In this document: in pieces, positions 1 to 7,499 of the stretch
Layout of the letters: every line of letters starts with the position of its first letter
Position numbering within the stretch: the first letter of the stretch is position 1
From: an uncultured Oscillospiraceae bacterium
GTDB lineage: Bacteria > Bacillota > Clostridia > Oscillospirales > Oscillospiraceae
Assembly: GCA_944385435.1 (NCBI GenBank)
Contig: CALWXG010000018.1
Span: forward strand, 1 to 41,750
Direction of reading: 5' to 3'
Length of the DNA stretch: 41,750 bases
Position numbers and translations under genes: made by a program
Notes under the pieces: model-generated
The model's input: only the letters and a program-made list of their open reading frames with translations
The model's database searches: none
Told to the model about the DNA's origin: nothing

Positions 1-155
1 TTGGCCCCGGTGGTGTGCAGGGCTTCAAAGCAGGAATACACATAGTCCCACACGCGGTAACGGGTAAAGAGTTCCGCTACCTGCCTGCCAGTCAAGTGCT
101 TGGCGTTTTTGTAGGTTTCCACACAATAAATGAGAAAATCTCCTTGCCTGCTCAT
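1..155 (-). CDS. DUF3791 family protein, C-terminus cut by window edge
   Basis: Only the first 51 codons are inside the window. The visible part (FLIYCVETYKNAKHLTG, then ELFTRYRVWDYVYSCFEALH) has the pattern I know from DUF3791 proteins: a small helical protein with the phrase YSCFEALHTTG. Members are usually about 60-80 residues, so little is missing. The start at 155 is chosen because an AGGAGGT ribosome binding site ends six bases upstream. An in-frame ATG at 161 overlaps the upstream stop as ATGA but would touch the binding site. It is the last visible gene of a four-gene coupled unit. DUF3791 genes are commonly found beside DUF3990 genes; an antitoxin or accessory role is inference, not shown here. 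Confidence 0.8.
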   Translation of the reverse strand, partial: MSRQGDFLIYCVETYKNAKHLTGRQVAELFTRYRVWDYVYSCFEALHTTGA

Positions 156-157
156 AT

Positions 158-397
158 TCATACCTCCTCCGGTATCTCGAAGTAACCTGTCTTTTTTTCC
201 TCATCATACATATGAAATAAGGTAAGCGGGCTGAAATGCCACAGTTTGGTGTCCTCCTGCTCCAGCAAGGAATATACCTTGGACTCATAAAATTCTTTGG
301 AGGCCATTATCTCATCCACAGGGTAGTTCTCACAAATCAACTGAACAACCTGGGGAACCAGTAAAGTCAAAATCGCTTCAAATTTTTTATCCGCCAT
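158..397 (-). CDS. Small conserved protein of the DUF3990/DUF3791 module
   Basis: A 79-residue acidic protein with no signal peptide or membrane segment. Its middle reads KEFYESKVYSLLEQEDTKLW, followed by HFSPLTLFHMYDEE. I remember similar small proteins lying between DUF3990 and DUF3791 genes in gut Firmicutes, but I know no function. The ATG at 397 is preferred over an in-frame TTG at 400 because GGAGG lies a suitable distance upstream. Its ATG overlaps the stop of the DUF3990 gene by one base (TGATG), and its stop overlaps or abuts the DUF3791 start, so translation is probably coupled. With DUF3791 it is a candidate neutralising partner of the neighbouring transferase-like protein; that is a guess from context only. 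Confidence 0.75.
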   Translation of the reverse strand: MADKKFEAILTLLVPQVVQLICENYPVDEIMASKEFYESKVYSLLEQEDTKLWHFSPLTLFHMYDEEKKTGYFEIPEEV

Positions 398-888
398 CAA
401 AATTCCTCCTCCGGCACAGTGCCGACAAACAGCAGATAAGACAGAGCCATTTGCGTCGTCAGTACCAACTGATTATATAGCTTCTTGATTTTGAGCTGCT
501 CCAGGGTCTGTTCCTTGGTCAACACGCCAGCGGTATAGAGGGTAAGCGTGCGGTACACATCATCATTGGCAACTGGTCCGAAGATAAAATCATAGGCTTC
601 ACCCTCATAATTGCCGGATCGGTTATCTGAGACAAAATCCAGCCACGCTTCTCCCGGCTCATCAAAACGCAGGATAGAACACGCTGAAAAAGCGATATTC
701 TCGTCAATCTCATAAATGCTGACGGCCTTTTGGCCGTTTTTCCGGCGCTTCGTCACCTTCTCAGCAAAGCTGATTGCCTGAGCCTTATTGGTTGTGGTAT
801 AAAAACCGAATCCAAAATCCAAAAAGCGATTTTGCCGGATCAGCTTTGGTTCCGATATGACCAAATTGCTGCCATGATATAAAATCAT
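397..888 (-). CDS. DUF3990 protein, ADP-ribosyltransferase-like
   Basis: A 163-residue protein. It opens MILYHGSN, continues with [12 protein letters not shown] near residues 23-34, and has [14 protein letters not shown] near residues 98-111. These are hallmarks of DUF3990, a family I understand to belong to the ADP-ribosyltransferase fold. In that reading YHGS supplies the NAD-binding histidine and GFGFYTT the second core strand. No catalytic activity can be proven from sequence. No signal peptide is present, so it acts in the cytoplasm or is moved by another system. Its ATG overlaps the stop of the upstream gene as ATGA and its stop overlaps the next ATG, which ties it into a four-gene unit. 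Family call is firm; a toxin role is inference. Confidence 0.85.
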   Translation of the reverse strand: MILYHGSNLVISEPKLIRQNRFLDFGFGFYTTTNKAQAISFAEKVTKRRKNGQKAVSIYEIDENIAFSACSILRFDEPGEAWLDFVSDNRSGNYEGEAYDFIFGPVANDDVYRTLTLYTAGVLTKEQTLEQLKIKKLYNQLVLTTQMALSYLLFVGTVPEEEF

Positions 889-1193
889 AGCTGTCCCTCC
901 AATGCTTTTTCGGCGATCGCACGTTCCTCCTGCAAAGATCGGATCATCGTTTCGATATGCCTGCGTTTTTCCAGTTGCTCTCGAACTGCCTCCACATTCT
1001 TTTGGGGGATGTACCTTGAGATCACCTTTTTCCCCTCACGGTACTTCAAATAAAAATATGTGGACTGCTTGACCTTCTTTTCCGAAATGGTGCCTTTGGG
1101 GAGCGTCTCCAGTTTCTCTTGGTATTTTGCCAGCATACGGTCAATGCGTTCTTTCTCCTGCAAGATGGTACTTAAAATCAGATTCAACCTCAT
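885..1193 (-). CDS. Small charged coiled-coil protein, first gene of the DUF3990 unit
   Basis: A 102-residue, strongly charged, mostly helical protein. The central part [20 protein letters not shown], followed by [13 protein letters not shown], resembles short proteins of Clostridia that carry a YYYL-YREGKKV-S-Y motif and often sit beside nucleotidyltransferase- or DUF3990-type genes. I cannot name its function. ATG at 1193 is the first ATG; an in-frame GTG lies just before it at 1196. No strong ribosome binding site is seen, and a TATAAT box ends only 11 bases upstream of the ATG. The transcript may therefore be leaderless, or a later start is used (an internal ATG is at codon 20). The last four bases overlap the DUF3990 gene. 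Confidence 0.7.
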   Translation of the reverse strand: MRLNLILSTILQEKERIDRMLAKYQEKLETLPKGTISEKKVKQSTYFYLKYREGKKVISRYIPQKNVEAVREQLEKRRHIETMIRSLQEERAIAEKALEGQL

Positions 1194-1204
1194 CACCCAT
1201 CCCT

Positions 1205-1233
1205 ATTATACACAACAAAATTGAGAAAAACAA
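1205..1233 (-). promoter_or_regulatory. Promoter of the DUF3990 unit with flanking inverted repeat
   Basis: Read on the minus strand: TTGTTT at 1233-1228, a 17-base spacer and a perfect TATAAT at 1210-1205. The predicted transcript start falls within a few bases of the first ATG (1193). The arms CACAACA (1211-1217) and TGTTGTG (1239-1245) form an inverted repeat around the -35 box, a plausible operator for self-repression. The promoter call rests on the -10 box and spacing; the operator is inference. Confidence 0.6.
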
Positions 1234-1377
1234 GATTGTGTTGTGCATTCCGGCGGGAGCTATTTCTTTCTTTAGACACAATCATTTGGGTTTTTGCTGA
1301 TATGTAGATATTTCCTCCCGCGAGTTCGTCACCGCCATACTCGGAAGGAAATCAAGTTCATTTAAGATCTGCAGATC

Positions 1378-1654
1378 TCATTTCCTTGCGTTCTTGAGAT
1401 TCCAACGGCTGCCTCTGCGTTCCATCTTCCGGCACCGCGCCGTGAGCAGGATATCTTGAACGGAGATTGTGTGGTCACCAGGCGTCCTGACCGCCGCAAG
1501 CATCTTCTGGTGGATCTGGCCGCAATGAGCAGGGTGAACGCAAAGCCCTGTTCCCTGTAGTCATCCGGAATCGTCAGATCGTTGAAATCGCCGACAGTCT
1601 TGCGCTTCAGGGGCGATGGTGGGAGGGAAACACCCCGGAATTTATGCTGCCTGC
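1378..1654 (-). pseudogene. Frameshifted remnant of an unrecognised gene
   Basis: On the minus strand one frame reads KRKTVGDFNDLTIPDDYREQ followed by GFAFTLLIAA, ending near 1515. Directly after, a second frame reads QIHQKMLAAVRTPGDHTISV, then QDILLTARCRKMERRG, and stops with TGA at 1380-1378. The two pieces look like one protein split by a frameshift: each has ordinary amino-acid composition and they abut. No start codon or ribosome binding site is apparent. I do not recognise the family. Moderate to low confidence, since both frames are short. Confidence 0.35.
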
Positions 1655-1805
1655 GTCCCCTTGGGTTTTCAGTGCGGGAGCATGGATGGCTTTTTCAAGG
1701 GGGTGGTCTCAAATGACCAGAAGGGCGGGAGCGGAGCAGCCGATGGCGGCTGCTTGCGAGAACTGCGCACTCTGCAGAAAATCAGTTCCCTGTTCTTGCT
1801 GTGAC

Positions 1806-1834
1806 TTGCGCAATTGACTCGTTTTGTGTATAAT
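1806..1834 (+). promoter_or_regulatory. Candidate promoter upstream of the ABC exporter
   Basis: A perfect TATAAT at 1829-1834 is preceded, after 17 bases, by TTGCGC at 1806-1811. A better-looking TTGACT at 1814-1819 is only 9 bases from the -10 box and cannot pair with it. The site is about 280 bases upstream of the first exporter gene, so a long leader would result. Confidence 0.35.
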
Positions 1835-2116
1835 TTGCATCGAACCCTCAGTCGGATTGGGTTAGTGCATCTGGCCCGGATGCCTATTCTGCCTTGCTGT
1901 GAGGTTCTTCTTTTTTCCTTGCGGCCTTCAGCGCAGTGCAGAAATGCGTTTGATTCTGGCGATGTGCGGGAAATCAAGCGGGATTCTTTCAAAAACAACC
2001 TGACGCAAAATTTGGATGTAAGGCCCAGGTAGGATTGAGTGGAAAAAAGGAGGGCGATGCTGACGAACTTGCCGGAGAGGGAACTTCAGAAATCGGATTG
2101 ACAGGGAGGGAATGCA

Positions 2117-3733
2117 GTGCGGAGATTGTACAAAGTTTTGCGGCCTCACGCAGCGCTCTGCGGGATGGTCGCAGGGGTGACGCTGATGTCCGTGGTGGTT
2201 AACGTGTTTCTGCGGGACTATCTGGGCGGACTGCTGGACGGCATCATACTGGGTCCGGTCCGCTGGCGGACTGTGGCCGCTGTGCTGGGCACGGGAATTG
2301 TGCTGTCCGTCGCGCTGGCCTACGGAAAGTCCTGGGGGGTTTCCCGCCTGATCCACAGCATAAAGTCGCGGCTCTATCTGAATACCTGCAGTTTTTTGCT
2401 CTATGAGTACCAGGGGGACGTTTCCCTGGGCGAGCTGACCAGCCTGCTGAGCAACGATGTGGGGGCTGTGGCCAACTCAGTCAACCGGATTTTTGCAAGA
2501 CTGCTCAGCGATGCAGGCTTCTTTATCGTATCTGCCGGCGTGATTTGTGCCATTGACCCGGCGCTCGCTGTCCTTGTGGTGCTGGCAGCGGTGGTTCCTG
2601 CTGTAGTGATTGTACAGCTGAGCAAGCGCCAGAGGGAGGAACGTCAGCAGTATATGAGGGAACTGGCCGAAATGAATGAAGACGCAGCCAAAGGGCTGTT
2701 CAGCCTGGAATCGGTGAAGGCCAATGCTCTGGAGGAACACTATGGCCGCCGCTACATGCAGACGCTGGCGCAGCTTCTCCGCAGCCGGAAGAAGATGGAG
2801 CGTACTCAGGCCATGATAACTGCGCCCTCAGTGTTTTGCGCCTTTTTCATCCAGATTGCCATGATTGTGGCCAGCGGCTTTTTCACCGCCGTGGGCCGGA
2901 TCTCCGCCGGCTCTTTCCTCACCGTCATAACTCTGATGAACTATATCGTGGACCCGGTGATGAGTGTGGAGAACACCCTTCTGTCCATCCGGGCACTGAA
3001 CGTCTCCCTCCAGCGGCTGGACAAGCTGCTGGGAAAGAAGCCGTTTCGCGATATTCCCGAAGCGGTGTGCGGGAAGGCACCTGCTGTGGAATTGCAGAAG
3101 GTCAGCTTCGGCTATACTCCGGAGCATCCGGTGCTGAAGGAGTTCTCCCTTCGGCTGGAGCCGGGCCGCTGCCACTTTATATTGGGGGAGAACGGTTCCG
3201 GGAAGAGCACCCTGATCCGATTGCTGGGCGGGGTGTTGCGGCCGTGGTCAGGCAGTGTGTTTCTGTGCGGCGATCCCCCGGAAGGCCCGGGCTCCCTGGC
3301 AGACCGCCTGTCCGTCATGCCTCAGGAACCGGTGCTGTTTTCCGACAGCGTTCTGGAGAATGTCCGCCTCTGCCAGCCGGGAGTGACCCGGCAGGCGGTG
3401 GAGGAGGCGTGCCGGAGGGCGGGAATTCACGATCAGATTGTGGATCTGCCGAACGGATACGACACCCAGCTGAGTGAGAACGGCGGTATTCTCTCCGGCG
3501 GACAGAAGCAGCGGCTGAGCCTGGCCCGGACCATTCTGCGGGACCGGCCTGTGATGGTTTTTGACGAACCCACCGCTGCCCTGGACGATGGCCATGCCGC
3601 CCAGGCGGCGGCGCTGATGAAAGAGCTGGCCCGGGACCGGGTGGTCCTTGTGATCACCCACGATGCCCGGATTGACCGGACCGGCGGGGATGTGATCCGC
3701 TTGGGCGGACCGGACAGGAGGGAGTGGGGATGA
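2117..3733 (+). CDS. ABC exporter half-transporter, subunit A
   Basis: A 538-residue fused permease-ATPase of the ABC exporter type. The first about 290 residues hold six membrane segments (clear ones near 15-32, 52-70, 133-165 and 240-270). The ATPase domain carries Walker A GENGSGKST at 357-365, signature LSGGQ at 459-463, Walker B VMVFDE at 479-484, a complete D-loop (AALDD) and the switch histidine at 515. Start is GTG with GGGAGGG six bases upstream. The last four bases overlap the next gene, which encodes a second half-transporter, so the product is probably a heterodimer in the cytoplasmic membrane. No precursor peptide or modification gene lies nearby, so the substrate (drug, lipid or peptide) cannot be named. 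Confidence 0.9.
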   Translation: MRRLYKVLRPHAALCGMVAGVTLMSVVVNVFLRDYLGGLLDGIILGPVRWRTVAAVLGTGIVLSVALAYGKSWGVSRLIHSIKSRLYLNTCSFLLYEYQGDVSLGELTSLLSNDVGAVANSVNRIFARLLSDAGFFIVSAGVICAIDPALAVLVVLAAVVPAVVIVQLSKRQREERQQYMRELAEMNEDAAKGLFSLESVKANALEEHYGRRYMQTLAQLLRSRKKMERTQAMITAPSVFCAFFIQIAMIVASGFFTAVGRISAGSFLTVITLMNYIVDPVMSVENTLLSIRALNVSLQRLDKLLGKKPFRDIPEAVCGKAPAVELQKVSFGYTPEHPVLKEFSLRLEPGRCHFILGENGSGKSTLIRLLGGVLRPWSGSVFLCGDPPEGPGSLADRLSVMPQEPVLFSDSVLENVRLCQPGVTRQAVEEACRRAGIHDQIVDLPNGYDTQLSENGGILSGGQKQRLSLARTILRDRPVMVFDEPTAALDDGHAAQAAALMKELARDRVVLVITHDARIDRTGGDVIRLGGPDRREWG

Positions 3734-5379
3734 AACGGAAAAACAGAGGGCATCTGCGCAGACTCTGGCAGGCCATCTCCCCGCATCACGGCGCCTACTG
3801 GACCGGTTATCTGTTGGTTTGCTGCCGGAATTTTGCCATCAATCTCCTGACGGCGTATCTGCTCTACGAGACAACGGCGGCGGCCAGGCAGATGGATGTG
3901 CCCAGGCTGGCCCGGGGCACGCTGCTGTTCCTGGCGATTCTGCTGGCCTTCATTGCGGTGGACACCTTCGGACAATATCTCCACCGGGTCACCACCCAAA
4001 AGATCATGAACGGCCTGCGGGGAGCCATCTATGGAAGGGTCCTGCGGGCGCCCCTGTGGCAGATCGAGGCGCTGGGCAGCAGCCGGGGAGATGTCTTGTC
4101 CCGGATGAACAACGATATCAATGCGGTGGAGGGAGTCTATACCGGGTCTCTGGTCACCCCGCTGATGTTCCTGATCTCCGGCGTGGGCGCCTTTGTCAGC
4201 ATATGGGCAGTCAGCCCGGTGGTGGCTCTCTTTCTGGCCGCGCTGGGGGCGGTGTCGCTGGCGAGCCAGATCTGGTTCAGCCGGCGGCAGCGGAAGATCT
4301 CCGGCCGGCTGCACCAGTGCCTGTCCCAGCTGATGGTGACAGCCAATGAGTTGTTCCAGAACAACCTGAATCTCCGCCTGATGAGCATCTATGACGGTGT
4401 GCAGCGCCTGGCGGCAAAGAAACTGGGCCGCTACGTTGAAGCCGGCAGAAGCGATGCCAGGCTCCAGGGCTCCGTCATGGCAGTGAACGGAGCGGTATCC
4501 CTGCTACAGTATGCCGGCGTTATGGTCCTGTGCCTGAGCTTCCTGTCCCAGGGGCGGATGGAGCTGGAGGAAATCACCTACACGCTGCAGATGTCCGGCC
4601 TTGTAACGCTGGCCTTCTCTGTGCTGGGGAATGCGCTGCTGGCCCTGCAGGGCTCTCTGGCGGCCTTTGACCGGATCGATGTGCTCCTGTCCCTGGATGA
4701 GGAAAATCTGGAGCAGGGGATTGCGGCGGAGAAAAACCCAGGCGGCGATGCCGTCTTCGCAGAGGCGGTGTCCATTTGCTTCACCCCGCAAAGCCGGCTG
4801 ACCATCCCCGGACCGATCCGGATTCCCACCGGGAAAATCACTGCGCTGCAAGGGGTGTCCGGCGGCGGGAAATCCTCCCTGTGCAAGACCCTGATGGGGT
4901 TCTACCCCTATGAGGGCGAACTCCTCTTTCAGGGCAGGGCTCTGCGGGACTACGCCTTGGGGGCCCTGCGCTCGGCCATTGCCTATGTTCCGCAGAACAC
5001 GGTGATTGTGGCGGGAAGTGTGGAGGAGAACCTGCGCCTGGGCTGCCGGGCGGATCTCTCCGCCGAAGCTTTGGCGCTGGCGGCGGAGACGGCCTGCTGC
5101 CGGGATTGGATCCAGCAGCTTCCCGACGGGTATGCCCACCGGCTGGAGGAGGGCGGGATGACCCTCTCCGGGGGACAGCGGCAGACCCTGGCCCTGGCCC
5201 GTGCGCTGCTCCAGGAAAAACCGGTGCTGATTCTGGATGAATCTCTCTCCGCTGTATCCAAGGAGAATGTGCAGCGCATTTTCCACGGACTCAAGACTTC
5301 CTATGCCCACCGGACGATCCTGCTGGTCACCCACGAAGAGGAAATTGCGGGATGCTGTCACGGATGCGTCACCATATAG
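3730..5379 (+). CDS. ABC exporter half-transporter, subunit B
   Basis: A 549-residue partner of the preceding half-transporter. An N-terminal membrane domain (segments near 23-45, 63-80, 140-180 and 255-300) is followed by an ATPase domain. That domain has Walker A GVSGGGKSS near 375-383, signature LSGGQ near 479-483, Walker B VLILDE near 499-504 and a switch histidine in LLVTHEEE. The D-loop reads LSAVSKE and lacks the usual Leu-Asp, unlike subunit A, so the two ATP sites are probably not equivalent. ATG at 3730 overlaps the upstream stop as ATGA and has AGGAGGGAG in front; an in-frame GTG at 3724 is less likely. Substrate unknown. Confidence 0.9.
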   Translation: MKRKNRGHLRRLWQAISPHHGAYWTGYLLVCCRNFAINLLTAYLLYETTAAARQMDVPRLARGTLLFLAILLAFIAVDTFGQYLHRVTTQKIMNGLRGAIYGRVLRAPLWQIEALGSSRGDVLSRMNNDINAVEGVYTGSLVTPLMFLISGVGAFVSIWAVSPVVALFLAALGAVSLASQIWFSRRQRKISGRLHQCLSQLMVTANELFQNNLNLRLMSIYDGVQRLAAKKLGRYVEAGRSDARLQGSVMAVNGAVSLLQYAGVMVLCLSFLSQGRMELEEITYTLQMSGLVTLAFSVLGNALLALQGSLAAFDRIDVLLSLDEENLEQGIAAEKNPGGDAVFAEAVSICFTPQSRLTIPGPIRIPTGKITALQGVSGGGKSSLCKTLMGFYPYEGELLFQGRALRDYALGALRSAIAYVPQNTVIVAGSVEENLRLGCRADLSAEALALAAETACCRDWIQQLPDGYAHRLEEGGMTLSGGQRQTLALARALLQEKPVLILDESLSAVSKENVQRIFHGLKTSYAHRTILLVTHEEEIAGCCHGCVTI

Positions 5380-5420
5380 GGCTATTTGGGGGCGGCAGAC
5401 AACGGGGGAAGTCCTTCAAA

Positions 5421-5476
5421 AAACAGGTGCGGGCTCGGAATGACGGATGGAAGTCAGTTCGAGCCCGCACCTGTTT
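5421..5476. terminator. Strong 17-bp inverted repeat, probable bidirectional terminator
   Basis: Arms 5421-5437 and 5460-5476 (AAACAGGTGCGGGCTCG and its exact complement) enclose a 22-base loop. On the minus strand the stem is followed by six T residues. On the plus strand only three T follow, inside the stem. It lies between the end of the ABC exporter genes and the end of pyrG and can stop transcripts from both sides, better for the minus direction. Confidence 0.65.
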
Positions 5477-5501
5477 GGTTGTGTGTGTTTTGAGCGCGCG
5501 C

Positions 5502-5576
5502 TCAGACCGTCTTAGGACGGCAGTTTTTGGCCGCGGCGATCAACTCCCGGAACAGTGGATGGGCCCGGTTGGGCCG
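5502..5576 (-). pseudogene. Diverged second copy of the pyrG 3' end
   Basis: On the minus strand this reads [19 protein letters not shown], then RPKTV and a stop at 5504-5502. The intact pyrG upstream ends [19 protein letters not shown] and a few more residues. Fifteen of the first 19 residues agree, while many codons differ only at silent positions (for example CCA/CCC, AGA/CGG, GAA/GAG). That pattern means two pyrG versions that diverged under selection, not a recent local duplication. Upstream of RPNR the similarity ends and the sequence becomes proline- and arginine-rich hairpin DNA. I read it as the leftover tail of an earlier pyrG after replacement by a related gene. Confidence 0.7.
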
Positions 5577-5608
5577 GGGCGGCGGCTGCCGCCGCGCCCC
5601 CTGTTTTG

Positions 5609-5647
5609 AAAAAGCCCTCCGGCTCCCCCTGCGGAGAACCGCCGGAG
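5609..5647 (-). terminator. Probable pyrG terminator
   Basis: On the minus strand CTCCGGC (5647-5641) pairs with GCCGGAG (5623-5617). It is followed after GGC by five T residues (5613-5609). It lies about 25 bases beyond the pyrG stop. The loop is long and GC-rich, so the exact fold is uncertain. Confidence 0.5.
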
Positions 5648-5670
5648 ATGGCCGGAGCCGGCCCGCGCCG

Positions 5671-7287
5671 TTACCCCTGCGGGGAGACGAACTTCTTCGC
5701 TGCGGCCACGAATTCCCGGAACAGGGGATGCGCTCTGTTTGGCCGACTCTTCAGCTCCGGGTGGAACTGGCCGGCGATGAACCAGGGGTGGCCGGGCAGC
5801 TCCACCATCTCCACCAGCCGGCCATCGGGGGACAGGCCGGACAGGGACAGGCCGGCGGCGGTAAGCTCCTCCCGGTAGTGGTTGTTGAACTCATAGCGGT
5901 GGCGGTGGCGCTCCTGGATGTCCGGGGTGCTGTAGACGGCGGCGGCCAGGCTGCCCTCCTTCAGATGGCAGGGATAGCTGCCCAGGCGCATGGTGCCCCC
6001 CTTGGCGGTAACCCCCACCTGGTCGGGCATCAGATCGATGACGGGGTGGGTGGTGGCGGGGTCCAGCTCACTGGAGTGGGCGTCTGCCATAGAGCACACG
6101 TGCCGGGCGAACTCCACCACCGCCATCTGCATCCCCAGGCAGATGCCCAGAAAGGGCACGCCGTTCTCCCGGGCATACCGGATGGCGGAGATCATGCCCT
6201 CCACCCCCCGGTCGCCGAAGCCGCCGGGCACCAGGATGCCTTGGGCGCCCTTCAGGATCTGGGCGGCGTTGCCGTCGGTGACCGTCTCCGAGTCCACCCA
6301 CCGGATGTCCACCTTCACGTCGTTCTCGATGCCGCCGTGGGTGAGAGCCTCCACCACGGACAGGTAGGCGTCGTGGAGGGCCACATATTTGCCCACCAGG
6401 GCAATGGTGACGGTTCCGCGGACATGTTTGGCCCGGTGGACCATGGTGGCCCACTCGGTGAGGTCCGGGGCGTGGCAGATCAGGCCCAGCCGCCGCACCA
6501 CCACGTCCGCCAGCCCCTCCCGCTCCAGCATCAGGGGCACCTCGTAGAGAATGGGGGCGGTGAGGTTGGGGATGGCGTTCTCCACGGGGATGTTGCAGAA
6601 CAGGGAGATCTTCTCCAGAATGTCTTTGGGGATGGGCGCGTCGCTGCGGCACAGGATCACGTCGGGCTGGATGCCCAGGCCCAGCAGTTCCTTGGCGGAG
6701 TGCTGGGTGGGCTTGCTCTTCAGCTCGCCGGAGCCGGGGATGGATACAATGAGGGAGACATGGAGGAACATCACGTTGTGGCGGCCCTTCTCCGCCGCCA
6801 CCTGGCGGATGGCCTCCAGGAAGGGCTGGGACTCGATATCGCCCACCGTGCCGCCGATCTCCACGATGGCCACGTCGCAGTCCTCTCCCTCCAGGGAGTA
6901 GATGTTGCGTTTGATCTCGTCGGTGATGTGGGGGATGATCTGCACCGTCCGGCCCAGGTAGTCCCCCGCCCGCTCCCGGTTCAGGACATTCCAGTACACC
7001 TTGCCAGAGGATACCGAGGAGTGAATGGTGAGGTTTTCGTCGATGAACCGCTCGTAGTGGCCCAAGTCCAGGTCGGTCTCCGCCCCGTCGTCGGTGACGA
7101 ACACCTCCCCGTGCTGATAGGGGCTCATGGTGCCGGGATCTACATTGAGATAGGGGTCCAGTTTCTGTACCCGCACCCGCAGGCCCCGCTGCTTCAGCAG
7201 CCTGCCCAGGGACGCGGCGGTGATGCCTTTGCCCAGCCCGGATACCACACCGCCGGTGACAAAGATGAATTTCGTACCGGTTACCAT
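5671..7287 (-). CDS. pyrG: CTP synthase
   Basis: Makes CTP from UTP, ATP and glutamine in the cytoplasm, the last step of pyrimidine nucleotide synthesis. The 538-residue length is normal. The N-terminal synthase domain starts [15 protein letters not shown] (residues 8-20), the family's nucleotide-binding loop. The C-terminal class I glutaminase domain has the nucleophile Cys383 in GICLGMQ and the His/Glu pair in QFHPEL. ATG at 7287 is chosen because GGGAGG lies just upstream and the protein begins with the conserved core. A good promoter (7374-7402) gives an about 80-base leader. The leader can form a hairpin (GACAGGG 7350-7344 with CCCTGTC 7311-7305) but has no T-run, so classic leader termination is not evident. 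Confidence 0.97.
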   Translation of the reverse strand: MVTGTKFIFVTGGVVSGLGKGITAASLGRLLKQRGLRVRVQKLDPYLNVDPGTMSPYQHGEVFVTDDGAETDLDLGHYERFIDENLTIHSSVSSGKVYWNVLNRERAGDYLGRTVQIIPHITDEIKRNIYSLEGEDCDVAIVEIGGTVGDIESQPFLEAIRQVAAEKGRHNVMFLHVSLIVSIPGSGELKSKPTQHSAKELLGLGIQPDVILCRSDAPIPKDILEKISLFCNIPVENAIPNLTAPILYEVPLMLEREGLADVVVRRLGLICHAPDLTEWATMVHRAKHVRGTVTIALVGKYVALHDAYLSVVEALTHGGIENDVKVDIRWVDSETVTDGNAAQILKGAQGILVPGGFGDRGVEGMISAIRYARENGVPFLGICLGMQMAVVEFARHVCSMADAHSSELDPATTHPVIDLMPDQVGVTAKGGTMRLGSYPCHLKEGSLAAAVYSTPDIQERHRHRYEFNNHYREELTAAGLSLSGLSPDGRLVEMVELPGHPWFIAGQFHPELKSRPNRAHPLFREFVAAAKKFVSPQG

Positions 7288-7373
7288 AAGATTTCCTCCC
7301 TTGAGACAGGGTGGCCCCCTTGCGTCCGGACCCCGTTGCCCGGCCCTGTCTTGCAGTTTCAAAGTACTGTTTT

Positions 7374-7402
7374 ATTTTACGTTCCCCCCGGCATCAAGTC
7401 AA
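7374..7402 (-). promoter_or_regulatory. pyrG promoter
   Basis: Minus strand: TTGACT at 7402-7397, a 17-base spacer and TAAAAT at 7379-7374. Both boxes are one mismatch from consensus and the spacing is ideal. It lies between the terminator of the upstream regulator gene and pyrG, so pyrG has its own transcript. Confidence 0.8.
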
Positions 7403-7437
7403 GGGGAGAGGCGGGGAGGACTGACGGCAAGCTCCAC

Positions 7438-7476
7438 AAAAATTCTGCCCCGCCGGGAGTTCCCTTCCGGCGGGGC
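7438..7476 (-). terminator. Terminator of the membrane-bound XRE regulator gene
   Basis: A 10-bp perfect stem (7447-7456 with 7467-7476; GCCCCGCCGG and complement) sits 24 bases past the stop codon. On the minus strand it is followed by AGAA and then five T residues (7442-7438). The short gap before the T-run makes it less than ideal. Confidence 0.65.
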
Positions 7477-7499
7477 AAATTTCATCTGGAACGGCAGGG

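Larger units (their letters stand above)
1201..2116. other. Long region without an intact gene
   Basis: About 900 bases between the DUF3990 unit and the ABC exporter. Short open frames here have no recognisable protein character and poor start sites. The region holds a frameshifted gene remnant on the minus strand (1378-1654), a 14-base perfect palindrome AGATCTGCAGATCT at 1365-1378, a 7-bp GC-rich hairpin at 1736-1753 without a T-run, and a candidate promoter at 1806-1834. Base composition changes from AT-richer on the left to the GC-rich host style on the right, which suggests a junction between acquired and resident DNA. Confidence 0.5.

Noticed and set aside
25-288. Minus-strand open frame overlapping the DUF3791 and 79-residue genes
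   Set aside because: It is in a different frame from two coupled genes with good ribosome binding sites and has an Arg/Tyr-rich translation without family character.
1365-1378. Perfect 14-base palindrome AGATCTGCAGATCT
   Set aside because: No loop, no T-run and no promoter nearby; a single short palindrome of this length can occur by chance.
1736-1753. GC-rich hairpin GCAGCCG-ATGG-CGGCTGC
   Set aside because: Not followed by a T-run on either strand and not at a gene end, so not called as terminator.
1814-1834. TTGACT followed by TATAAT as a promoter pair
   Set aside because: Only nine bases separate the boxes; the 17-base partner TTGCGC at 1806 was used instead.
1616-2032. Short plus-strand frames between the DUF3990 module and the ABC exporter
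   Set aside because: No ribosome binding sites, no recognisable protein features, and one runs through the candidate promoter.
5491-5504. Palindrome TGAGCGCGCGCTCA next to the pyrG scar
   Set aside because: Considered as an attachment or recombination site, but there is no second copy or integrase gene in the window.
7288-7367. Classic pyrG leader attenuator
   Set aside because: A GACAGGG/CCCTGTC hairpin exists, but it is not followed by a T-run and no G-run slippage start was evident.
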